NCBI GenBank assembly: GCA_034440575.1
Contig: JAOTOL010001635.1
Coordinates: 794,001 to 858,000 of the forward strand
From: Imbricaverruca yamaguchii
Taxonomy: Eukaryota; Arthropoda; Thecostraca; Neoverrucidae
DNA: 64,000 nt
Direction of reading: 5' to 3'
Positions 35,885-53,970 of the stretch are shown in pieces (within the stretch, counting starts at the first letter, position 1; the number at the start of each line of letters is the position of its first letter). The translations under genes were made by a program, and so were the position numbers. The notes below the pieces were generated by a model that was not told the origin of the DNA, made no database searches, and saw nothing but the letters and a program-made list of their open reading frames with translations.

Positions 35885-37398
35885 CTCCCTGGCAGACCGG
35901 GATAGTGGCACTGCCCTCCCTGGCAGACCGGGACAGTGGCACTGCCCTCCCTGGCAGACCGGGACAGTGACACTGCCCTCCCTGGCAGACCGGGACAGTG
36001 ACACTGCCCTCCCTGGCAGACCGGGACAGTGGCACTGCCCTCTCGGCCAGACCGGGACAGTGACACTGCCCTCTCGGCCAGACCGGGACAGTGGCACTGC
36101 CCTCCCGGGCAGACCGGGACAGTGGCACTGCCCTCCCTGGCAGACCGGGACAGTGGCACTGCCCTCCCTGGCAGACCGGGACAGTGGCACTGCCCTCCCT
36201 GGCAGACCGGGACAGTGGCACTGCCCTCCCTGGCAGACCGGGACAGTGGCACTGCCCTCTCGGCCAGACCGGGACAGTGACACTGCCCTCCCGGGCAGAC
36301 CGGGACAGTGGCACTGCCCTCCCTGGCAGACCGGGACAGTGGCACTGCCCTCCCTGGCAGACCGGGACAGTGGCACTGCCCTCCCTGGCAGACCGGGACA
36401 GTGGCACTGCCCTCCCTGGCAGACCGGGACAGTGACACTGCCCTCCCTGGCAGACCGGGACAGTGGCACTGCCCTCCCTGGCAGACCGGGACAGTGACAC
36501 TGCCCTCCCTGGCAGACCGGGACAGTGGCACTGCCCTCCCTGGCAGACCGGGACAGTGGCACTGCCCTCTCGGCCAGACCGGGACAGTGACACTGCCCTC
36601 TCGGCCAGACCGGGACAGTGACACTGCTCCCTGGCAGACCGAGACAGTGGCACTGCCCTCTCGGCCAGACCGGGACAGTGGCACTGCCCTCCCTGGCAGA
36701 CCGGGACAGTGGCACTGCCCTCTCGGCCAGACCGGGACAGTGGCACTGCCCTCCCTGGCAGACCGGGACAGTGGCACTGCTCCCGGGCAGACCAGGACAG
36801 TGACACTGCCCTCCCTGGCAGACTGGGACAGTGGCACTGCTCCCGGGCAGACCGGGACAGTGGCACTGCCCTCCCTGGCAGACCGGGACAGTGGCACTGC
36901 CCTCCCTGGCAGACCGGGACAGTGGCACTGCCCTCTCTGGCAGACCGGGACAGTGGCACCGCCCTCTCTGGCAGACCGGGACAGTGGCACTGCCCTCCCT
37001 GGCAGACCGGGACAGTGGCACTGCCCCTCCTGGCAGACCGGGACAGTGGCACTGCCCTCCGGGCAGACCGGGACAGTGGCACTGCCCTCTCGGCCAGACC
37101 GGGACAGTGGCACTGCCCTCCCTGGCAGACCGGGACAGTGGCACTGCCCTCCCTGGCAGACCGGGACAGTGGCACTGCCCTCCCTGGCAGACCGGGACAG
37201 TGGCACTGCCCTCCCTGGCAGACCGGGACAGTGGCACTGCCCTCCCTGGCAGACCGGGACAGTGGCACTGCCCTCCCTGGCAGACCGGGACAGTGGCACT
37301 GCCCCCCCTGGCAGACTGGGACAGTGGTACTGCCCTCTCGGCCAGACCGGGACAGTGACACTGCCCTCCCTGCCATACCGGGACAGTGGCACTGCTCC
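35885..37398. repeat. 31-bp minisatellite, nearly 50 units
   Basis: Unit ctggcagaccgggacagtgg + cactgccctcc, 31 bp. Variants are cggcc for tggc and gtgac for gtggc, with some shortened units (gctcccgggcagacc). Because 31 is 3n+1, every frame on a strand cycles through the same 31-residue peptide, and most frames stay open for hundreds of codons. No splice or homology evidence for translation. Confidence 0.95.
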
Positions 37399-37446
37399 CG
37401 GGACAACCGTTCGCAAGGTACCGGAAGAGCTCGGACTAGATCTGTC

Positions 37447-37645
37447 ACAAGTGTCAGACTAGGCATGTAAAAGGTGTCAGATCAGACCGGCCACAGGTGG
37501 CGGATCAGACCTGCCACAGGTATCGAATCAGACCCGTCTCAGGTATCGGATCATATTCATCACAGGTATCCGACCACATCCGTTACAGGCTCCGGACCAG
37601 ATACGTCACAAATTCCGGAGCAGACCGTCACAGGTGTCGGCCAGT
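37447..37645. repeat. 23-bp degenerate minisatellite, ~8-9 units
   Basis: Units of the type cacaggtatcggatcagacc; adjoins the 31-bp array. Confidence 0.75.
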
Positions 37646-37795
37646 CGCGGGAAAGGGCACACAATATACAATGCATGGGCGGATTATCTGGCGGAACAAA
37701 CACGCTCGCTATACGGGCCCAGACGGTATCCAGCTGTCCAACATGCCAACCCTCGGTTTTGACCAGAGCAACGGTTTGTCTTTCCCCCAGCTTAC

Positions 37796-38169
37796 CGAGT
37801 TGGACACTTGGGCACCGTTCGGTCCATCCAGTGCCAAGTGGGGGAGCAAACTCGACATCCGGTGTCGGTCTGGTCACGGGCGTGCGTCAATGGCCGCGGC
37901 ACCGGACGGCGGGAGGGGGCGGCGGCCGCGGCACAGCCGTCAGCACGGTGTACGTACAGCGCGACATCCTGCACAGCCGCGCCGCAGCTGGGTGCGAACG
38001 GTCGGCGAAGCATCACGCGCATATCGCGACCAGAGGCTACGTCCGGCCTGTTCACCACCACCGTCAGCACACTGCCGTCATGATCGTCAGCATCGCCATC
38101 ACAATTACTTCGCACGGTGGGCATGTCGCCCGCGACAGCTTCAGTAGCCGCCGGACATTGGGAGAACAA
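37796..38169 (-). CDS. Possible exon in a GC-rich patch, function unknown
   Basis: A minus-strand frame of 125 codons ends at a good donor (ctcg|gtaagc at 37796/37795). It contains several cysteines (SNCDGDADDHDG, FAPSCGAAVQDVALYVHRADGC, GCRVC-SPTWHW) but not the C-x6-C-x5-C spacing of the 1-20 kb modules. No acceptor was fixed. It could equally be non-coding GC-rich DNA. Confidence 0.2.
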
Positions 38170-38652
38170 CTGCGTCGCGACACGACTATGCCGCCACTTG
38201 ACCCGGCGTCACGCCCACAGTCGTCACGTGGCCGAACGGACGCGCCGGCACAGCGATCACGTGACTCTGCCGGCCGGACGGCGTCAGTTTGGACCAGATC
38301 GGCGTGGTCGGTCGGCCGGTCGGCTGAGGCTACCGCCGGTGAGGTGCTGCGGCATTTTCTGACCGGCCAGCTCGCTAACAGCCGGCCGTCGTCGTCGTCG
38401 GCGCCAACAGCCACAGGCGACACGGGGCACCACACGAGCGCGCGCTAGCTCAGCGGCGGTCATTTGTTCCGCACTCGGTCGCACACCCACTCCATGCCCT
38501 GGTTCAGTCTGAAAAAGATGCGGGGACCGGCTGTCAGAGTCGGTGTTGGATGTCGTGTTCTGTCCGTGTTCTGTCAGCGGCGACATCGGACGTCAAGATA
38601 TGTCAGGGTCACCTCACCTGTCCCACTGCCTCTGTTACAACATTAAAGACCT

Positions 38653-38925
38653 CATTGCGTGAGACGAAATGTACGAACCTCAATATACCAGGAGGTGCTT
38701 GCTGAGTTTACATCAAAAGTAGCGTTAGGGATTATGCTATATTACTCAACGTTTCGGCCAGGGGCCATCGTCAGGAGTGATATAAAAAATGGCAGGGTTA
38801 ACAATAGAAAAAACGCAGGAAAAAACGTGCAAAAATACACGTCACATCGCGCGCTTCGTCTCACGCAATGTCTAAAACCCAGGAGCACCTAAGAGCCATT
38901 CTCCGTTGTATTAAACTATGGTATT
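38653..38925 (-). mobile_element. Penelope-like terminal repeat with hammerhead core
   Basis: Matches the shorter copy at 20974-21122 at both ends (attgcgtgagacgaaatgtacga; gtctaaaac-aggagcac). In the middle it carries the hammerhead-like segment described at 38739-38783. Penelope-like elements are known to carry hammerhead motifs in their terminal repeats, and a Penelope reverse transcriptase remnant lies at 30.4 kb. Confidence 0.6.
38739..38783 (-). ncRNA. Minimal hammerhead ribozyme motif (dimer-type stem III)
   Basis: Minus strand, in order: ATATCACTC (stem I), CTGACGA (core), TGGCC-CCT-GGCC (stem II), GAAAC-GTT, GAGTAATAT (stem I return). Eight of nine stem I pairs form. Stem III is only the self-complementary ACGT, as in Penelope-type hammerheads that act as dimers. 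Predicted cleavage is after GTT, before GAG. One oddity: an extra T between the CTGACGA core and the GGCC stem, which may weaken activity. Confidence 0.6.
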
Positions 38926-38939
38926 GAAGACCTCAACAG

Positions 38940-39720
38940 ACCACCCAGTCACGTCACATAAGACAGTGACCACAACACATCACCCATCCCTGTCCTAGCA
39001 ACCACTGACCCTCAACAGTCCACCCATTCGTGTGACAGCAGCCAGCAACCACAAAACGTCACTAATCAATGTGTAAGCAGCCATTGACCACATTTCACCC
39101 ATCCCTATGTCAGTAACCAGCGACCACAACATCTCACCCATCCCTGTGTCAGTAACCAGCGACCACAACATTTCACCCATCCCTGTGTCAGTAACCAGCG
39201 ACCATCAACACTTCACCCATCACTGTGTCATTAGCGAGTGACCACAGCATTTCACCCATCACTGCATCATTTACCAGAACCACAACACCCATCCCTGTGG
39301 CAGCAACCAGTGACCTCAACAGTCCGCTCATGCCAGCCAGTGCTTAGTGACCTCAGTCCTTCAACCATCCATGTACCCAGTGACCTCGACAGGCCATCCA
39401 TATCCGTGCCAGTAACCAGCGACCACAACACTTCACACATCCCTGTGGCAGTACTCAGTGACGTCAACAGCCCACCCATCTCCGTGACAGTAATCAGCGA
39501 CCACAACACTTCACACATCCCTGTGGCAGTACTCGGTGACCTCAACAGCCTATTCATCTCCAGGATAGCAACCAGCGACCACAACACTTCACACATCCCT
39601 GTAACAAGACCCAGTAACCTCAACAGTCCGCCCATCCAGTACTCAGTGGCCTCAATGGCACAACTATCCCTGCACAAATACCTAGCGGCCTCTGCAGTTC
39701 ACCCTACCCTATAACAGTAC
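38940..39720. repeat. 39-bp minisatellite, ~19 units
   Basis: Unit cccatccctgtgtcagtaac + cagcgaccacaacacttca, 39 bp (13 codons). Pairs of units alternate in the middle part, so a 78-bp period also shows. An open plus frame (39238-39714) is a consequence of the period; no gene context supports it. Confidence 0.9.
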
Positions 39721-40366
39721 ATGGCAACCTCTCGACATCCGCTCACCCCTCGCCCGTCAACGCGCAGCAGGCCTGTATTCGCCAATGGTGCTTTTTCAAT
39801 GACGTCAGGTTGAGCACCCTGCTGATCTCGGCTGATGTCATGGCAGACTTGACGTCCTGCAGAACGGTGGGCAACTATCACTGAACAGTCGTTATTGAGT
39901 ATTTGGGCCTTAGGGCTCATCTGCCACATCAGCCATGCATTACATGTCATGCCAGTTCAGGTCGCGTTTCGTGTCAGTTCGGGTAACAAGAAATTGCAAG
40001 CAAACACTGGTAGTACGCTTGAAATCCAACTTCAAATTCAACATTTATGTTCTAAAAGAATGCAAAAGTTAGTGTTTGCTACGCGAATGCCATGCAAAAC
40101 AGCTTGTCACCGGTTTTTCTTCTTGCTTTAAATCACTCTCTGTAAAAATAAAGCACGATGGAGCAGATGTTCTTGCACATGCAGCAGCAAACCAATATAC
40201 CCAAAATGGAATGGAGCCAACCAGAATAGGCATTGCAGAGGCATATGTCGCAATATTAAGACTAGGCTCAGCATGGCTCATCTATGGTGGTTTTTTCTTC
40301 TTCACCGAAACAAACCCCCTGGACGCAACCCTTTTGTGGATACACAGTTTAACACATTTTCTTAAT

Positions 40367-40423
<57 letters not shown>

Positions 40424-41288
40424 TCTTGACGGTCGATCAACAATATCGATTTCGAACAAATCACGGCTGTTGCCACCGGCCGTGATTTTGTCCTCTGTAA
40501 AGGTCGTCCAACCGGCAGCCGGTCAGCTCGAGACGCCAGCCGAACCGCGCCCGGTGAACAAAACAGCCGGCCACATATAAACCCCACTTGAAACGAGCTT
40601 TTCAATACAATCCAACATGCAAGCCTGCAAGAGAATCAGGAAAAATAATTAAATTGGCTTTTGCACCAGGCCATCATGCTGCTGCACAAACATGCAGGAT
40701 AGCAACCCACCAATTGGACGCACAAAAAAGTCGCCCGATATCTGTTTTCACTCGGGACAGGTGTTTTTGCGCCACCTTATTTTCCGCGCATCTTGGCTGT
40801 TCTCATCCCAGCTTTTTGGCAAACTTTAGTCAACATAACACACCAAGTTATCCTATTGCTGCCATTGTGCCATAGGATAACGAAATTGCATTACATTACC
40901 AGGTCGCCAGGAGTAGACGAAGCTGGATAGTATCATTTGACAACACAAATACCAAAGCCGGACAGTGGCTGATTGTGGGGCTTATGTAAGCAAATGTCCA
41001 TGCACATGCCAATACATAGTTTTGTAATTGTTCTTTTATATTTTATTGTTCTTACTGTCTCCTTGTGTATTTTATTGTTCTTGGTGTCTCCTTTACCATT
41101 CACTACTTCGTTTATATACACACTAACGAATAAATTGATGTGCATGTGAAGATGAAATTGGCTCAACGTAACCAATGCAAAATCAGTATTCATCAAACGA
41201 GTAGCATCTTATGTACCAGATATATCTTCCAAATAAAATATATAAACTCACTGAGTTGAAGCACTCATTTCTCTGAAACAGATGTCAG
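39721..41288. other. Spacer; expected site of the ARL5 last exon, not found
   Basis: Contains a (TA)n tract (40370-40422) and a diverged ~35-bp duplication around tattttattgttctt (41037-41090). I looked on the minus strand for the ARL5 ending (an NKQ-D-V-K continuation and a [12 protein letters not shown] stretch) and did not find it. Confidence 0.5.
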
Positions 41289-41351
41289 TCAGCTACATCT
41301 ATTGACATTGCTAGTATTCATTATTGGGTAGGTAGCATTTGGTGCACGTGC

Positions 41352-48148
<6,797 letters not shown>

Positions 48149-48204
48149 TCTTTTCCACACAAGAATATCCCGGGATCATTCAAAACAGAAAGCAGCTAGT
48201 TTAG

Positions 48205-48251
48205 TTATTTCGGCTTCGGGGCGCTTCGACTGCTTCGGTCATACAGCGCCC
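48205..48251 (-). mobile_element. Ultra-short hairpin retroposon, 47 bp, just upstream of ARL5
   Basis: On the minus strand: gggcgctgtatgaccgaagc, agtcgaagcgccccgaagcc, gaaataa. Flanked by the perfect 14-base duplication AGCAGCTAGTTTAG (48191-48204 and 48252-48265). It lies 57 bp upstream of the ARL5 start codon, in the 5' UTR or promoter. Confidence 0.85.
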
Positions 48252-48265
48252 AGCAGCTAGTTTAG

Positions 48266-50185
48266 CTCAGCATTCAATACCACATTTCAATTTCGTCCCA
48301 GACGTATCATCAAAAGATGGCTACTACTCTGTTACGATTCATTTTCACTCTCCGCCATATGCTTCAGCGCGCAAGACAAAGACCAGCAGCACAACTCTCC
48401 GCACCTCTCTAAAGGAGGAAACTTCTGTAGCAATTTCCTTCCTCTATTACTAAAACAGTTATCTAATGACGTAATGCAGAAAACGCTTCACTAAGGTCGC
48501 TTCACAAATATGATGAATCAAGGTGTGGCAAATACTAACATTGCGTGCTGAAATAGCTAATCGAAATTGCTTCCAGATGTACTTTGATGTCATGGTATCT
48601 GGATCATTGAGGGAGTACTACGGCTGCAGGATTGACCATCATTAGAGATGCTACGAGGATAATGTGAAAAAGGGTCAAATGCCTTTTTAGAGGCCGTAAT
48701 TTGCATCCAAGGTTAAGAAATCACCGGATTACGACGGATATTTTTGACGACGACCACTTTTCATGTTCATTTTATTTTATTTACATATGTGAGAGTTTAT
48801 CATCTCTTGTGTTATTGGGCCATGATTTTAGTCTTTAATTTGTGGCTGCACATGCTAATTACCATGGGGATGAGAAAATAGCTGCACGAACCACGAAATA
48901 ATTTTGATGGAAAAATGGCTGAAGAGGTTCGTTCGCGTCGTCGCACAAAATAAACACATCGAGGTCAACACAGAACTCGTGGCTAGGGCTTGCTCGTGAC
49001 GAGCTCATGACAAAAAATGTGCGGAGCCTGAAGTAAAAAATTATCCTTGGACCACAAATAATCGTGCGGATTCTAAGAAAATACCTGCCATGCCACGACA
49101 ATTCGTATTGCGAATTGAGAGCCCAGTAAGCATACCAGGGATAAAGGATGCTCATTTGTATTGTATTGGTGTGCGGGGGGGGGGGGAATACATGAAAGCA
49201 ATATGTCCCTCCCAAATGGATTTGGGATGCTCCAAATATCGCCACATATTAAATCGGTTAAAATTATTTCATGGCATCAATTTGAGGGGGCACTTACATT
49301 TCCAAAAGTACACATAACAAGACCCCTTCTGGGAGCCTAAACGTAGGCCCTTCACCGAGGAAGTAAACTTTCATTGATTATTTACACCCATTTGCCACCT
49401 AATATTTACACCCAAATGACCCATTTGAACAAACAGTAGCCGAAATCAGAGAATGTAACATGGGAGTTCCAATTCTCATGTTACTTTGATACCATGGTAG
49501 CACCCCATCTGTAGAGTGTGGCACAATGGAGTCTGTTTGCTCCTCTCCATCAGCCACCTGAAGAAAATCCTGGATACTGCACTTCCACATACTCAACCAC
49601 CCAGTCTATATTCACCAATTATTTTATAGTCCCCCCGGTGCAATTCAGCCTACCGACCGGACAGTTTCGGGCGCACCCCTACCACTTTCCTCTCAGGTGA
49701 ACACAAATTGTCATGATATGGGCCTAAAATACAGAGGTCCCATGATGATACAGCCCTGCATCCCACCCCACCCTTGACAGAATCCTGGGTCCATCGCTGG
49801 GAATAGTTTGCGGACATTCAGGGATTACTCACCTCCAAATGTATTTTTGATGTACGCAAGAAGGATCTCAGATTATATTTAGTTTACTCATGAATTCAAA
49901 CAATTCTCTGAGCACCAAATTTCACATTATTTTATCTCAGTCGCTTATCTGATGTGCTTGCACAATAATAACATTTTCAGGTTACGTCACTGATCCTAAA
50001 GGCGTGATGCACGGCACTACGTCATGAAATATTTATATTTTCATTGAACCTACCTCAATCTGACATTTATTTCCTGCGACCTTGGTAAGTTGCTGGTTGC
50101 TGCCACCAGCGCTGATGAAAAAGGGAGTTGTGTTGGGGTGGAAGCTTTGGTGTTTTCAGTTATTGGGTTGTGTATATTACCCTAG
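48266..50185. other. ARL5 upstream region and spacer
   Basis: Presumed ARL5 promoter near 48270-48450, with no TATA element picked out. Beyond it only short open frames, a G13 run at 49175 and nothing recognisable. Confidence 0.4.
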
Positions 50186-50189
50186 AGTG

Positions 50190-50420
50190 AAGTAATTTTA
50201 AAAAGTAGCGTAGCTTTCTGGTAAGTCACTGAGAAGGATGTGCGAATTCTCGTTGGTCTTGTATACAAGAAAGCAATACAACTTGCAGATTGCTCCGCTG
50301 CTTGCAACTCGGCAGTGTGCTGCAGAGCAATGAAAGGAAGCCATTTTGGTCAGCTATGCAATACGTTTTAAAAAGTGGTGCAGCTTTCTGGTAGCGCGCT
50401 GAGGAATGTGTTATCTGTCT
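50190..50420. repeat. ~174-bp diverged tandem duplication
   Basis: ttttaaaaagtagcgtagct-ttctggta at 50198 and gttttaaaaagtggtgcagc-tttctggta at 50367, with similar following text (gagaaggatgtg / gaggaatgtg). Confidence 0.7.
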
Positions 50421-50691
50421 TTGATATTAATCGGATAGGGATAACCTGCAGTGCGCCATTGTTTGTAGCATGAAGATCTGCAACTGACCAATGCAAGAAA
50501 GTCATTTTTCGTCTTGTGTGATATAAGAGGTTAGTGTACTCTAATTTTGTGTCAGATTTGGAATAAATTATATTATGATGCTGTTAAGTACATATGTACC
50601 TAGCTTGGTAAAACAGATTGAATGTGATATAGGATTTTGAGCAAAATAATGTCCTATTGCCATGCTTCTGAACACAATTAAGATCCTGGGA

Positions 50692-50750
50692 CCACTCATA
50701 TCCTTTGCCAAATCATATCCTTTGCCAAATCACATCCTTTGCCAAATCAT
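50692..50750. repeat. 18-bp tandem repeat, 3-4 units
   Basis: atcctttgccaaatcata repeated with single changes. Confidence 0.9.
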
Positions 50751-52785
50751 ATTTTGAAGTTGCCAAAGCAATTTGCCCATGTGGTGTGCTGCTTGCTATT
50801 GCTGTACCAACAACTCAGTGTAAACTGTCAGTGTGACAATATCAACAAGGTCATGTCCAATCCACACAGGACACAGGCTGGCCTACAGAGGCCTCATTGG
50901 TGCATCTCCATAGACTTAGTGTGTAGGCAGAATGGTGGTGCATGTGGGACTGTGGAAATATTATAAAAGAAACAAAATGAGTATTTAACAAAAGGCCAGG
51001 CAACCAGGCAGATGTGCACTTTTGCACCCAGATGCCCAAACTAGACAAGTTTTCTATGCCAAGCAGGGTGGGAATTAAAGCACTTGTTCAATAATTTTGT
51101 CCCTGAAAATGCTTTTGCACTCTGAATTAAATAAAAACAGGATGCAAAGCTTGTTGATTTGGGTGGTCCTTGATATTGGAAATGTGTATATTGTGTAAGT
51201 TGATAATCATTTTAGTGCATGCATGATGTGAAAGTGATTTCTTGTTAAGGTTACAAAATATGAAAAGATGATATTCAAATTCAGAGCAGGATTTCAGTGT
51301 ATGATTTTTGTCATGAAGTGACATGTACAAACATTGTTACTCTTGAAAATGATCCACATTCAGAAAGTTTGAAACCTTAATATTTCTAATTTTTGTAAAA
51401 AGCATAATATTCCATGCCAATGTAGGCCAAAATGATCTTATTTTACTTTCAATCAAGATGCAAAACAATACTCACCAACAGACAGTTATTGCACTTTTGG
51501 TTACCACTCAAACTAGCCATTATCCTAATAGCCAACAGCTGGGCCACTCAGGCTGCTGAAGCTCAACCACCTACACATGACAATTTTCAAGGCTGCTTGC
51601 AAGCCTGCACCTTCACACTGGATGAAATGTCCTCCAGGTGCTTCAACTTTAGCCCCAGCATCTCCAAAAACCTGCATTCATGCCACCAATATAGTGACAA
51701 AACCTACATCTTACAGACATCCTCCAGTGTCATGAATAATGTAATCAGAATTGGCTGCATTTTCTCACTCTAACTTCCAGGGAATCCTCTGCATTACTCA
51801 AAGCCATCTCCTGCTTATTAGATGCCATCATGGTTCCCAATAATCCAGTTTAGCTCTAATCTCAGGGAATTTCTTATCTGAAATGACCCTCACCAGTTCT
51901 CTTCAGCTTGCTTGGATCCTGTTGATCCCTCAGGTGCCCATTCAGACCCAAAGAATACCCAGCATTCTCAGACTCTCACATGCCTGTTTATTCGGCAGTC
52001 ATTAGGCTCAATTCCAGTTGAGACTGCTATTGCCAGCTGGTATAGGCACTCCAGCTCTCAGGTGGGTCCTCTTTTATCTTCATGACAATTGGTAGTCCTC
52101 AGGGTGGACCTTTTCATGGGCCAAGGAACTATTAAAGGAAAGGAACTATTATTCCACACAAACTATTAAATGCACTTAGAAATTTCTTTGGTTGTATTCT
52201 GCCCCTAAGGGTGGTCACCTGGAAGGCTCTGTTGGACTTGACAAGGAGCAAGTACCCCTTCACCCCTTGGAAATGCCACTACTGCATAGCAGCCTGGTCC
52301 CTCCATGGTTTTAGGAGCCCTTTACATATCACTGCGAACCCTCCACTTCCGTTTGGATCATCTCCAAAGTTTGGGTCTCTTTTTTGGCCTGAGGCTGCTG
52401 TCAGCTCTTGAGACCCTCCATCAGCATGAGCTAAAGCTGGTTAGTAAGTTATTTGGGCTTTAGGATGGTTGAACCACAATTGATCATTCATGCTTGAGCC
52501 AAAGCTGCCCACTTTGCACATCCTGCCCAGGGCCCCATCCATCAGCTCAGAGACCTTCTTTCACAGCTCAGCACACTCCTTCTGGTCAGAATCTCCTCTT
52601 CAAAAGCTTGGGCCTCTATCACGCAAGGGGCCCCTGTGTGGTTCTGGCCCTCATTGGCCCAAGGGCCCTTCATGCTGGCTCTGTGGTATGAAAAAGTTTG
52701 CACTCTTTGTCCAAACAAACATTTGTAGCAAACAATAATGCTATTATTTTTATTTGTTACATGTCAACCAAAAATATGGTCCCTT
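50751..52785. other. No recognisable gene
   Basis: AT-rich spacer. Open frames up to ~110 codons (51432-51773) without recognisable similarity. Confidence 0.5.
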
Positions 52786-52789
52786 CAGT

Positions 52790-53970
52790 ATCTTAATCTT
52801 ATCAATTATATTTTCACTGCCATCAATGTTACCATAGATCATGTAACCTGAGGTTATGGGGTAACTTTTAAGAACCATTTATGGCATATAAAACTATTAC
52901 TGGAATTGGATTCCTTGAAACATTGCACATTTGTCTGGACATTTACATTTTGAATGAGAATTTGTGTAGTTATCACCACCTTGCAGTGACCTTCCAGAAA
53001 TACCTGAGGCTATAACTTCTGAACCATTTGCCTGATATAAATATAATTTTAGCAGGAGGGTTTAGGGTATTGGATAACCCTATGTATCAATCATTTGCTC
53101 AAATTCTGAGACATGAGGTTGGACAATCACCACTTTGCCTGCTTGATTTTGCCTAGAATTCACCTGTTGTCATTTGTTAAATTTATGAATATTGCACAGC
53201 TTTGTGTATTACTACTTTTTAAAACCATCCATCATCTACACAATGCCAGAGAGTGAGTTGATATGTGTTATCAAAGTGCATCATGATATTGTACAGAGAG
53301 ATGGCTGAGTTAGTAGCCAAATCCTCAAAATACTTCAAATATGGTCAAGTTTGCACTCTCCAAATGAGGATTTATAGGAAAAACGCCTTTTTTGTTTATC
53401 AAGCCAAAACATGGTCCTTCCATTCTGTCCATGGAAAAAAATCATGGACATTGAGGTCACCAGACATCATGTTGCCTGAGGTGGTAGGATAATGCTTTTA
53501 TAGTCATCACATATCACAAATATTTCCAGAATTGTATTCCTTGTATCTTTTGGTGTTAAAAAATGTCTTGAGTATTTTGTGCTTTTGATTTTTGAATGAT
53601 AATTAGCTTAGTTATCAGCCACCAAACATATATATGCAGTGACCTTCCAGAAATGCTCAATGCTATAACTCCTGAACCTTTGACCTGGGGTATGAGTAGT
53701 CTAGGTAGTAAGTTGCTTGTTTCACAATTAAAAGCTTGTGGGATGGAGTCTCACCTGTCACTACTCTTCGCCCACAACCAATCCGTGTGAGAGATTGGTG
53801 ATGCAGCATGACTCAACAGTTGATGTGTTGTAAAGCCAATATCCAACCAAACCATTGATCTGATCAAAGTAAAGTTTACACAGGTAGATTCAGGGCATAA
53901 GATACACAAATTTTGCTCAAAATCTCATATGTGAGGATGGATAATCACCCCTGTGCCTGGTGAATCTAGT
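52790..53970. repeat. ~640-bp diverged tandem duplication
   Basis: Landmarks recur at constant offset: atgtaacctgaggttatggg (52843) with atgttgcctgaggtggtagg (53470); gtgaccttccagaaatacct (52987) with gtgaccttccagaaatgctc (53639); and a tgctcaaa-tct-a-atgaggttggacaatcacc segment (53097) with its partner near 53911. Confidence 0.75.

Noticed and set aside
35885..37398. Possible CRISPR-like array
   Set aside because: Direct tandem repeats with no unique spacers, in animal DNA.
35688..37466. Very long open frames on both strands (up to 592 codons) over the 31-bp array
   Set aside because: They follow from a stop-free 31-bp unit; no splice sites, start context or homology supports translation.
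37474..38448. 324-codon plus-strand frame
   Set aside because: Starts in the 23-bp repeat, runs through GC-rich DNA with low stop frequency, and has no recognisable domain.
39238..39714. 158-codon plus-strand frame with 13-residue repeats
   Set aside because: The 39-bp period is a multiple of three and stop-free; no flanking exon or signal supports a gene.
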